Below, piece by piece: positions 1-5,049 of a stretch of DNA of 5,132 nucleotides. Position 1 is the first letter of the stretch. The number at the start of each line of letters is the position of its first letter. The notes beneath the pieces were generated by a model. That model was not told the DNA's origin, searched no databases, and saw only the letters and a program-made list of their open reading frames with translations. The translations under genes and the position numbers were made by a program. The stretch comes from Candidatus Atribacteria bacterium (lineage in GTDB: Bacteria; Atribacterota; Phoenicimicrobiia; Phoenicimicrobiales; Stramentimicrobiaceae): positions 1 to 5,132 of the forward strand of contig JAFGSC010000139.1 of assembly GCA_016934875.1 (NCBI GenBank). Reading direction: 5' to 3'.

Positions 1-180
1 AACATCGGGCTTATGCGAAGTTCAAAATTTGAGGCAACCCACAAATTTTGAATTTGGGAGAGCAGGGGAAATCGCTTGGCGATTTAGGCGAAGCCGACCC
101 TGCGAACCGTATAAGCCCTGTTAAGTTCTTTGACCCTACAACGTGGGGTCAAACTTCGTCCGAAGAGTTTTTGAATTGCT
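1..180 (+). ncRNA. Large structured RNA A, 5' domain (5' end cut by window)
   Basis: This is the first half of a large folded RNA of a class I do not recognise. Visible helices are 7-14/111-118 (GGGCTTAT), 21-31/42-52 with a 10-nt loop AGGCAACCCA, 62-67/98-103 (GCAGGG), 69-75/79-85 (AAATCGC, loop TTG), 87-89/93-95 (GGC, loop GAA), 129-136/146-153 (TTTGACCC) and 154-157/162-165 (CTTC, loop GTCC). Segment 120-128 (GTTAAGTTC) pairs with 3869-3877, on the far side of the protein genes. The second copy at 4196-4413 keeps every one of these helices, mostly with different bases, while loops and joining segments such as TTTGGGAGAGCAGGGG and CGAACCGT stay identical. That pattern indicates selection on structure rather than on a protein. 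The plus strand is inferred from purine-rich unpaired segments. Positions 1-7 may pair with 3877-3883 as an outer stem with one A-G mismatch. Confidence 0.85.
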
Positions 181-286
181 AATAAATCGAGCGAAGCGAG
201 TCTATATGTGCGTAGCACTGGGGGTCTGAGTTCAATCTAGCGAACACAGTGAGCTTTCAAGAACAAACATTAAGGGGCGAGAAAAC
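168..286. repeat. Left arm of the stem that closes cargo loop A
   Basis: Three segments here are complementary, in nested order, to the region right of the genes. Positions 168-180 (TTTTTGAATTGCT) pair with 3854-3866 over 13 bp. Positions 219-230 (TGGGGGTCTGAG) pair with 3831-3842 over 12 bp. Positions 272-286 (AAGGGGCGAGAAAAC) pair with 3765-3780 over 15 bp with one bulged C. Between them lie local structures, including a GCGAAGC mini-hairpin at 190-196 and the GTGC-GTA-GCAC hairpin at 208-218. In RNA this would form a long irregular stem carrying the protein genes in its terminal loop. In DNA the same segments would be interrupted inverted repeats. No coding sequence is seen between 181 and 338. 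Confidence 0.85.
202..218 (+). repeat. 17-bp direct repeat flanking cargo A, left copy
   Basis: CTATATGTGCGTAGCAC occurs here and again, exactly and in the same orientation, at 3814-3830. It contains a 4-bp hairpin, GTGC-GTA-GCAC. Each copy lies immediately 5' of one strand of the 12-bp stem (219-230 or 3831-3842). It could be a duplication left by insertion of the cargo, a recombination site, or a structural module used twice in the RNA. Confidence 0.8.
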
Positions 287-302
287 ACAAAATAACCGAA
301 AC

Positions 303-313
303 CTTTATATAAT
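303..313 (+). promoter_or_regulatory. Archaeal TATA box and BRE of the RHH-HNH operon
   Basis: CTTTATATAAT is preceded by CGAAAC, a purine-rich BRE-like stretch. Initiation about 25 bp from the box centre would fall near 331-336, inside the palindrome at 320-337. The promoter starts 17 bp inside the innermost cargo stem (272-286) and points into the cargo. Confidence 0.75.
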
Positions 314-319
314 ATCATA

Positions 320-337
320 TAATACCAATTGGTATTA
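320..337. promoter_or_regulatory. Operator palindrome, probably bound by the RHH protein
   Basis: TAATACCAATTGGTATTA is a perfect 18-bp palindrome between the TATA box and the first start codon, over the expected transcription start. Ribbon-helix-helix proteins bind such symmetric sites as dimers and often repress their own operon. The first gene downstream encodes an RHH protein, so autorepression is the natural reading. Binding itself is inference. Confidence 0.7.
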
Positions 338-347
338 AATGATAAAA

Positions 348-353
348 GGTGAG
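348..353 (+). promoter_or_regulatory. Shine-Dalgarno GGTGAG that favours the start at 357
   Basis: AAAGGTGAGAAAATG closely resembles the ribosome-binding region of the next gene (AAAGGTGATTAAAATG). It supports translation from ATG 357 rather than from the upstream in-frame ATG 339. ATG 339 would instead suit a leaderless transcript, being about 31 bp from the TATA centre, so both starts remain possible. Confidence 0.55.
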
Positions 354-356
354 AAA

Positions 357-665
357 ATGAAGAAAGAAAGTCCAACAGTTCAACTCGGTTTAAGGATCGA
401 AAAAAGTCTGCTTAAACAAATTGAGTTTTTTGCAGATGCAAATAAAGTAGATAAGATGTCATTAATAAGACAAGCAATAGCATCATACGTTGATGAGATG
501 GAAGACGCATTCCAAGATCAGGCAATAGAAGACTATATCTCTGGAAGAATTGATGAAAAGGAACTCAAGGAGGATACTGATATGAAAACAATTCCTGCTG
601 ATATCCAGGAAGCTAGAAAAGAGACATTGAAACATATTGTAAACAAGAGAATCAAAGGTGATTAA
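357..665 (+). CDS. Ribbon-helix-helix DNA-binding regulator (CopG/Arc-like)
   Basis: This encodes a 102-residue protein, or 108 residues if ATG 339 is used. Residues 7-14 (TVQLGLRI) form the expected DNA-contacting beta strand. Two helices follow, about 15-31 (EKSLLKQIEFFADANKV) and 33-49 (DKMSLIRQAIASYVDEM). This is the classic RHH fold, which works as a dimer that reads a palindrome in the major groove. The charged C-terminal half, from about residue 50, has no motif I recognise and could contact a partner, as in antitoxins. The palindrome at 320-337 is a likely target, giving autoregulation. The stop is 1 nt before the HNH start, so the two genes are surely co-transcribed and probably translationally coupled. 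It may repress the nuclease, or be its antitoxin-like partner. The family assignment is firm; the target and role are inferred. Confidence 0.85.
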   Translation: MKKESPTVQLGLRIEKSLLKQIEFFADANKVDKMSLIRQAIASYVDEMEDAFQDQAIEDYISGRIDEKELKEDTDMKTIPADIQEARKETLKHIVNKRIKGD

Positions 666-666
666 A

Positions 667-903
667 ATGGCTAGCTGGTTTATAAACAAGAAAGGATATA
701 GGTGTTTTTCAGACTCAGGCATTCCAGTACACAGATGGGTTGCTAGAAAGAAAGTGGGTGGAAGCTTGTTTAAAGGAGCAGTAGTCCATCACAAAAACAG
801 AAATAAGCTAGATAATAGACCTTCCAATTTATGGGTTTTTAAGAACCAACAATCTCATTCTAAGACACATAGGTATGATTTTGTCAGAAATGGAAGTTGG
901 TAG
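667..903 (+). CDS. Small HNH nuclease (homing-endonuclease-like)
   Basis: This encodes 78 residues from ATG 667, chosen because GGTGAT (657-662) lies 4 nt upstream. A GTG at 658 is in frame but overlaps that site. The segment PVHRWVARK (20-28), then VVHHKNRNKLDN (39-50), then NLWVFKNQQSHSKTH (54-68) matches the compact HNH fold of homing and phage endonucleases. H41/H42 supply the first histidine, N54 the central asparagine and H64 (or N60) the final ligand. Such enzymes nick or cut DNA with one divalent metal ion and are commonly encoded within self-splicing introns. That fits its placement inside an RNA loop, where it could drive spread of the cargo. It is short, with no added DNA-binding domain visible, so specificity may come from elsewhere. 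It could instead be a toxin-like nuclease paired with the RHH protein. The fold is fairly certain; the homing role is inferred. Confidence 0.8.
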   Translation: MASWFINKKGYRCFSDSGIPVHRWVARKKVGGSLFKGAVVHHKNRNKLDNRPSNLWVFKNQQSHSKTHRYDFVRNGSW

Positions 904-907
904 TGAA

Positions 908-917
908 TATTTAAAAG
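908..917 (+). promoter_or_regulatory. Archaeal TATA box of the helicase gene
   Basis: TATTTAAAAG is centred about 30 bp before ATG 942, with no Shine-Dalgarno between, as expected for a leaderless transcript. It implies that the helicase can be transcribed apart from the RHH-HNH pair, although read-through is also possible across the 38-bp gap. Confidence 0.6.
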
Positions 918-941
918 TAACGTCCTTATTACATCTATAAA

Positions 942-3077
942 ATGACTGAAAAAGAAGAATTTAATGAGTTTGAAAAGAAACTGATAGAACAGATTGAAAA
1001 TGCTCATAATAGTGATGTCAATTTTTCTAATTCAAAACCCATTGAAGTAGCTAAGGAAATATTCGGATTTAATGGATTTAAAGAAAATGGACAAAAAGAT
1101 ATTATTGATTATGTATTAAAGAAAAAAGGTAATGCTATGGGGATAATCCCAACAGGTGGGGGAAAGTCTGCCTGTTTTCAGATTCCCGCACTTATCCAAG
1201 AGAATATGACTATTGTTGTAAGCCCTTTAATAGCATTGATGAAAGACCAGGTTGAAAATCTAGTGAATAAAGGAATACATTCTGCTTTTTTCATCAACTC
1301 TTCAATAAATGATGATGTTAAAGAGAAGATACTGGATCTTATCACTAAAGAAAAAATTAAACTTTTATATATAGCTCCAGAATCATTGCAGTCTGAAAGA
1401 ATAATAAATATATTATCTAAAGTTAAAATAGATTTGATAGTCATTGATGAGGCTCATTGCATATCAACTTGGGGTCATAATTTTAGGCCAGATTATTTGA
1501 AACTTGCACAGATAATAGATGATCTTGGTTCTCCTGAAGTTTTAGCTTTGACTGCAACAGCTACAAAAAAAGTAATGTTGGATATTCAAAAACAGCTAAA
1601 GAGGAAGTTTAAGGTCTTTAAGGCTAGTTTCGACAGACCCAATCTGTATCTTGTTGTTCAAAATGTCCCTGATAATATCGATAAAGAGGCTTTCTTGTTG
1701 AATCTTATGAAACAACTAAAGGGGCCAACGGTGATATTTGCAAGAACAAGAGAACTTACAGAGAACATAGCGGATTTGTTTAATAAGAATGGTATCAAGA
1801 GTCTTTTTTACCACGCTGGCTTAAGTTCAGAAGAAAGAGAGAAAAGGCAGAACAGATTTATGAAAAGCGAATGTGATATTATTGTTGCAACTATCGCTTT
1901 TGGTATGGGTATTGATAAAAAAAATATCCGTAATGTAATCCATTACAACGTTCCCCAGTCAGTAGAAGGATATTATCAGGAAATCGGTAGGGCTGGAAGA
2001 GATGGAGATAAATCAAATTGCATTCTTCTTTATACCGAAGGAGATATCAATAGAATTAAAGCATTAATTGCGGCAGACTGGCCAGATAAAACAAAAATAC
2101 AGGATTTGATCACTCACTTGAAAAATAAATCAACTAATATGATATTTGCACATCCAAAGAGTCTTGAATATGAAACAGAAATAAAGGAGATACCTATAAG
2201 ATTGATATTGCATAGGCTTGAAGAAGCTGGTGCAATAAAAAAATACTCAAGCGTTCTTAATAATGCCAAAGTAAGATTTAACAAAAACTATGCAAATATA
2301 ATCAATTCTGTAGATGATAAATATAAAGAAGATACAATAAAAATATTTAGTTCAGAGTATTTTAAGAACAAAAGATCAATAGTCAATTTTGAAGTTCTGA
2401 TAGAAGAGACAAAATTAAATTACTTTAGGATTCTTGAGATATTTAGATATTTGGCAGAGATGAAATTTATAGAGATACTCAGAGAACATCACAAAGATCT
2501 AATTATGGTGAATAGAAAACTAGACTCATTTGATATTAGTCCATTGGTTAACTTATTTCAAGACATATTAAATAAAAATTATCAAAAAGTAGATGATCTA
2601 GTCAATTGTTTATGCTCTAATGATTGCATACGTAAGAATGTTTTATCTTATTTTGATGAGCCTGATCTAAAAGATAACTGTGAAATGTGCTCTAATTGTA
2701 TAACTTATGATGTTATTGATAAGATTCCTATGAAAGTTAATGAAAACTTTGCTACTGATGAAGAGATTGAGAGTCTTTCAGATATTAAGGTTGATATTGA
2801 CAATGATGAACTGCATATCACTTTGCTTAAGGTAATAGCCATCGATAAGTATATTCCAAAGAAAGATTTTGTTAAGATATTGAAAGGAGATCTTCATAGG
2901 TTTTCAGCAAGGTGGAAGTTTAAGCTTGAATCTTATGAACTTTTAATTGATGAAGAGGAATCTGAGATAGAAAATACACTAAATAAATTAATATCAGACA
3001 ATCTTGTGCAAGTTACAGCAGAGGGAATTTTAAGAATTGGTAAAAAAGGAATTGAATATTTGGGAAAAGATAACTAA
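942..3077 (+). CDS. RecQ-family superfamily 2 DNA helicase
   Basis: This is a 711-residue ATP-dependent helicase, expected to unwind DNA 3' to 5'. Visible motifs are: I, TGGGKS (71-76); Ia, VVSPLIALMKDQ (92-103); II with the RecQ aromatic-rich loop, IDEAHCISTWGHNFRP (168-183); III, LTATAT (203-208); IV, VIFARTRE (264-271); V, IVATIAFGMGID (314-325); VI, YQEIGRAGRDG (345-355). A winged-helix-like segment follows near 416-435. The RecQ zinc module comes late: C562, then C580-x2-C583-x2-C586. A C-terminal winged-helix-like end (about 650-708) completes it. In E. coli RecQ the zinc cysteines lie within about 50 residues of the helicase core; here about 200 residues intervene, as in some longer RecQ paralogues. 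It ends tail-to-tail with the nuclease gene, overlapping 4 bp. It could serve replication, repair, mobility or defence of the element. The family is certain; the biological role is open, so I give no gene symbol. Confidence 0.96.
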   Translation: MTEKEEFNEFEKKLIEQIENAHNSDVNFSNSKPIEVAKEIFGFNGFKENGQKDIIDYVLKKKGNAMGIIPTGGGKSACFQIPALIQENMTIVVSPLIALMKDQVENLVNKGIHSAFFINSSINDDVKEKILDLITKEKIKLLYIAPESLQSERIINILSKVKIDLIVIDEAHCISTWGHNFRPDYLKLAQIIDDLGSPEVLALTATATKKVMLDIQKQLKRKFKVFKASFDRPNLYLVVQNVPDNIDKEAFLLNLMKQLKGPTVIFARTRELTENIADLFNKNGIKSLFYHAGLSSEEREKRQNRFMKSECDIIVATIAFGMGIDKKNIRNVIHYNVPQSVEGYYQEIGRAGRDGDKSNCILLYTEGDINRIKALIAADWPDKTKIQDLITHLKNKSTNMIFAHPKSLEYETEIKEIPIRLILHRLEEAGAIKKYSSVLNNAKVRFNKNYANIINSVDDKYKEDTIKIFSSEYFKNKRSIVNFEVLIEETKLNYFRILEIFRYLAEMKFIEILREHHKDLIMVNRKLDSFDISPLVNLFQDILNKNYQKVDDLVNCLCSNDCIRKNVLSYFDEPDLKDNCEMCSNCITYDVIDKIPMKVNENFATDEEIESLSDIKVDIDNDELHITLLKVIAIDKYIPKKDFVKILKGDLHRFSARWKFKLESYELLIDEEESEIENTLNKLISDNLVQVTAEGILRIGKKGIEYLGKDN

Positions 3078-3721
3078 CAATTTCCAAAAAATTTCTTACA
3101 ATACTCGATATATTGAAGAATAATCTCTTTATCAGTTTCAAAATCTTTGCATTTATTCAAGAAAACAAAATCTTTTCCTTTCTCTAATTCAGCTGCTTTT
3201 TGAACCTTGATATGTTTTGGAGTTACAAGCAAGAAGAATGCGTTTTTATAAGGATATCCTCCTTTTTTTGAATAGTATGATTTAAAGTCAAATTCGCCAC
3301 TTGTTCTATATTTGACTTCAACATATGTAACTTGAGAATCTTTTACTACAATAAAATCAGGCATTTTTCTCACTTCATCTGCAACATCTCCTTTTCTTGG
3401 AAGGTATCTATCTCCAAAACCAGGAACAGTATTTTCCATTCCAAAACGGAAAACTCTATAACCCATAGCTAAGAACATCTCTTCAACAATCGCTTCTGCA
3501 AGTCTGCCTTTGATTGAGGAATCGCTTATTTTTGATTTCTTCTGAACCCCTTTATTATTTTGTTTTGATTTTTTATAACAATCCTTACACAAATCATATT
3601 CAGAATCTTTAAAATTTCCACATTTACATTTATCGATTTTACCATCTTCAGAATCATAATAGCATGATTTACATAAGTCATATTTTCCAGATTCTTCACC
3701 ACAATACTTGCATTTTGCCAT
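3074..3721 (-). CDS. Zinc-ribbon PD-(D/E)XK nuclease
   Basis: This is a 215-residue protein on the minus strand. The N-terminus has two tandem zinc-ribbon-like units, C4-x2-C7 with C17-x2-C20 and C32-x1-C34 with C45-x2-C48. Next is a lysine-rich linker (about 50-65), then a restriction-endonuclease-like domain. In that domain GRLAEAIVEEMFLAMGY (72-88) is the helix with E76, PDF (121-123) supplies D122, and YVEVKYR (133-139) supplies E135 and K137. This D...ExK metal-binding signature is typical of Holliday-junction, restriction and repair nucleases. The zinc ribbons probably bind DNA or a partner. It converges on the helicase, overlapping it by 4 bp, and has its own leaderless promoter. Helicase plus nuclease suggests joint DNA processing, such as recombination, element mobility or defence. 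Fold and active site are well supported; the substrate is unknown. Confidence 0.88.
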   Translation of the reverse strand: MAKCKYCGEESGKYDLCKSCYYDSEDGKIDKCKCGNFKDSEYDLCKDCYKKSKQNNKGVQKKSKISDSSIKGRLAEAIVEEMFLAMGYRVFRFGMENTVPGFGDRYLPRKGDVADEVRKMPDFIVVKDSQVTYVEVKYRTSGEFDFKSYYSKKGGYPYKNAFFLLVTPKHIKVQKAAELEKGKDFVFLNKCKDFETDKEIILQYIEYCKKFFGNC

Positions 3722-3744
3722 CTAGTTTGAATAATCTGTTACAC

Positions 3745-3753
3745 TATATAAAT
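3745..3753 (-). promoter_or_regulatory. Archaeal TATA box of the nuclease gene (minus strand)
   Basis: Read on the minus strand this is ATTTATATA, centred about 28 bp before the ATG at 3721, with no Shine-Dalgarno. It implies a leaderless mRNA. It sits 11 bp inside the innermost cargo stem and points inward, mirroring the promoter at 303-313. Confidence 0.75.
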
Positions 3754-3764
3754 CTTGTTTAAAG

Positions 3765-3866
3765 GTTTTCTCGCCCCCTTCTAAATATTTAATTTCTTTT
3801 ACAAAGTAAAAGACTATATGTGCGTAGCACCTCAGACCCCCATTTTTAAAAAAAGCAATTCAAAAA
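3765..3866. repeat. Right arm of the stem that closes cargo loop A
   Basis: This holds the partners of the left arm in reverse order: 3765-3780 with 272-286, 3831-3842 (CTCAGACCCCCA) with 219-230, and 3854-3866 (AGCAATTCAAAAA) with 168-180. Between the first two lies a perfect local hairpin, TCTTTTAC-AAA-GTAAAAGA (3795-3813), followed by the second copy of the 17-bp direct repeat. A short open frame over this region (3818-4003) is not a gene, because it runs through the folded RNA. Confidence 0.85.
3814..3830 (+). repeat. 17-bp direct repeat flanking cargo A, right copy
   Basis: This is an exact copy of 202-218 in the same orientation, followed directly by the 12-bp stem strand CTCAGACCCCCA. 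Because the repeat is direct while the adjoining stem strands are inverted, the two flanks are not simple terminal inverted repeats of a transposon. Confidence 0.8.
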
Positions 3867-4130
3867 TTGAACTTAACGAGGTTCTATTCCCTGACCTCGA
3901 TTTTTCCCACGCAAACGCGGAAGTGTTTGAGTGCTGGAAAAATCAGAGATGGAAGGCACCGAAGTTAGCGAAGCTAACGGAGGTGAGTATGACGCAGGAT
4001 TAATTTTTCCCTGTTGGCAACAATGACGCAGATGGAGCAGACCATGTTCCTATACGAAGTTTAGGGTTATGGTCTGCGGAATAGGATTTTTCTTTTTTTG
4101 AAAAATCCGTCTGCAGTCATTATTGTTGCC
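3854..4130 (+). ncRNA. Large structured RNA A, 3' domain
   Basis: This is the second half of RNA A. GAACTTAAC (3869-3877) pairs across the cargo with 120-128. Further helices are 3899-3907/3936-3944 (GATTTTTCC) enclosing 3908-3916/3925-3933, then 3957-3960/3982-3985 with 3964-3969/3973-3978 (GTTAGC, loop GAA). Last is a long stem, 4016-4032/4110-4130 (GGCAACAAT, GAC, GCAGA, with small bulges). It encloses two hairpins, 4037-4045/4069-4077 (GCAGACCAT) and 4084-4092/4100-4108 (GGATTTTTC). An alternative local pairing CGAGGT/ACCTCG (3877-3898) competes with the outer stem. The start of this domain aligns with 5081-5132 of RNA B (ATTGAA..TAACGA.GTT.TATTCC). The closing stem ends at 4130 and T-rich sequence follows, so the RNA probably ends nearby. 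Confidence 0.8.
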
Positions 4131-4156
4131 GACTTTAAGATATTTAATTTTGTTTA

Positions 4157-4166
4157 AAATTTAAAG
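4157..4166 (+). promoter_or_regulatory. Possible TATA box for RNA B
   Basis: AAATTTAAAG lies in the AT-rich spacer between the two RNAs (4131-4195). Initiation 25-28 bp downstream would fall near 4187-4190, just before the 5' strand of the outer stem of RNA B at 4196. The spacer is AT-rich throughout, so the match is suggestive only. Confidence 0.35.
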
Positions 4167-4195
4167 CATAGAGAAAAATTAAGCCGAGTAATATT

Positions 4196-4413
4196 GAATA
4201 GAACATCGGAATTTAACGAAGTTTATTTTTCAGAGCGGAGGAATTTTGAGGCAACCCACAAAATTCCGACCTCGAAAAATAAATTTGGGAGAGCAGGGGA
4301 AAACGCTTGGCGTTTTAGGCGACAGCCGACCCTGCGAACCGTTAAATTCCTGTTAGTTTCTTTTCCCATACGCAGTGTGGGAAAATTTCGTCCGAAAAGT
4401 TGAGAAAAAGACC
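4196..4413 (+). ncRNA. Large structured RNA B, 5' domain
   Basis: This is a second copy of the RNA A fold. Helices are 4208-4216/4342-4350 (GGAATTTAA), 4222-4231/4274-4283 plus 4240-4248/4259-4267 with the identical loop AGGCAACCCA, and 4293-4298/4330-4335 (GCAGGG). Further ones are 4300-4306/4310-4316 (AAAACGC), 4318-4320/4325-4327 (GGC, loop GACA), 4361-4368/4378-4385 (TTTTCCCA) and 4386-4389/4394-4397 (TTTC, loop GTCC). GTTAGTTTC (4352-4360) pairs with 5087-5095 beyond the gene. An outer stem joins GAATA-G-AACATCG (4196-4208) to 5095-5107 over 12 bp with one mismatch. Compared with RNA A, the second stem is longer by about 13 bp yet still paired. Short open frames here on both strands (4194-4403, 4223-4462) are not genes. 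Confidence 0.87.
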
Positions 4414-4462
4414 GACCAATTAAGCACGAAGTGCTATCAAGGTAAAGAAGCAAAGGCGGCAC
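4400..4462. repeat. Left arm of the stem that closes cargo loop B
   Basis: Positions 4400-4413 (TTGAGAAAAAGACC) pair with 5071-5084 over 14 bp. Positions 4447-4450 (GAAG) and 4454-4462 (AGGCGGCAC) pair with 5058-5061 and 5049-5057, giving 13 bp around a 3-nt bulge. A local hairpin AGCAC-GAA-GTGCT (4423-4435) lies between. The arm occupies the same position in RNA B as 168-286 does in RNA A, but shares no obvious sequence with it. Confidence 0.83.
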
Positions 4463-4468
4463 GAAAGA

Positions 4469-4478
4469 TTTTTATATC
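4469..4478 (+). promoter_or_regulatory. Archaeal TATA box of the metallopeptidase-like gene
   Basis: TTTTTATATC is preceded by CGAAAGA, a good BRE, and is centred about 27 bp before ATG 4501, so the mRNA should be leaderless. It begins only 7 bp after the closing stem strand that ends at 4462. Confidence 0.72.
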
Positions 4479-4500
4479 ATCTTAATACTATTCTTCTTAT

Positions 4501-5049
4501 ATGTTCGGAAAACAATTTGAAATACCTGCAAGTCATTCACCAAGTGGAAAAAAAGAAACATTTGAAGCTCATCATGATTCTACTTTAACAGCATACTTAA
4601 GATATATTATTGCCTGTTGTGATTTTTTAAGACATTTTAATAAATTTGATGGACATTTTGTTGGGACTATTGAAATAATGAAAGCTAATTTCCCATGGGT
4701 TACTAAAAGACATACGATGACGGGATATAGATATTGGGTATTTTCAGGATTTCATATAGAAGGTCTTATAATTATTCATAGCAGTATGTCAAAACATGAA
4801 TCTATTGGAACAATGACTCATGAGTTAATGCATTATTTTTATGAAAGATTTACTCATAAACCAGAAAGATATATTCAAAAAAAAGCAATAGAAAATATTG
4901 TCAAAATTATCCAAAATTATGACTTAATTACGCATCCAAATAATGAAAAAAATTTCCATCAATATGGGATTACATCAAATTTATTGAGTTTAAACGATTT
5001 GAAAGCAGTTTTAAAATATCTTGAAGTTACATTGCCTCATTTATTTTAG
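4501..5049 (+). CDS. Small HExxH zinc-metallopeptidase-like protein
   Basis: This is a 182-residue protein with no signal peptide or membrane helix that I can see. HELMH (107-111), within the helix-like stretch SIGTMTHELMHYFYERF, is the HExxH signature. H107 and H111 would bind zinc and E108 would be the catalytic base. E131, 20 residues after H111, could be the third ligand as in gluzincins, but this is tentative. The preceding GLIIIHSSMS (88-97) resembles the edge strand often found before this helix. I do not recognise a closer family; SprT-like or IrrE-like peptidases are possible relatives by motif only. The start follows the TATA spacing. The gene stands alone inside the loop of RNA B, and the last base of its stop codon belongs to the closing stem. 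Nothing shows its substrate; a regulator-cleaving or stress-related peptidase is one guess. Confidence 0.75.
   Translation: MFGKQFEIPASHSPSGKKETFEAHHDSTLTAYLRYIIACCDFLRHFNKFDGHFVGTIEIMKANFPWVTKRHTMTGYRYWVFSGFHIEGLIIIHSSMSKHESIGTMTHELMHYFYERFTHKPERYIQKKAIENIVKIIQNYDLITHPNNEKNFHQYGITSNLLSLNDLKAVLKYLEVTLPHLF

Noticed and set aside
1..180. RNase P RNA, SRP RNA, rRNA fragment, or HEARO/omega RNA of IscB or TnpB
   Set aside because: The diagnostic blocks (GAGGAAAGTC and ACAGAA of RNase P, the SRP GGAA/GCAG loops, universal rRNA segments) are absent, and no IscB or TnpB gene is present.
483..722. Minus-strand open frame of 79 residues
   Set aside because: It is antisense to the clear RHH and HNH genes and has no supporting signals.
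1178..1444. Minus-strand open frame of 88 residues
   Set aside because: It is antisense to the helicase core motifs, so it is a shadow.
219..3842. Cargo A as a DNA transposon with terminal inverted repeats
   Set aside because: The complementary segments are interrupted by unequal, unrelated spacers. No transposase is encoded, and the pairing continues seamlessly into the RNA core helix at 120-128/3869-3877.
3818..4003. Open frame of 61 residues on the plus strand
   Set aside because: It runs through the arm and folded 3' domain of RNA A, has no ribosome-binding site or promoter at the right place, and its product has no recognisable features.
1..4130. Group I intron
   Set aside because: The size, the loop-borne HNH gene and the known occurrence of group I introns in archaeal rRNA made it attractive. 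I could not find the P7 GACTA/TAGTC pair or a P3-P8 arrangement, and the flanks are AT-rich spacer rather than rRNA exon. A covariance-model search should still test it.
4194..4462. Open frames of 69 residues (plus) and 79 residues (minus)
   Set aside because: They lie over RNA B, where base changes preserve helices rather than codons. The equivalent region of RNA A has no matching frame.
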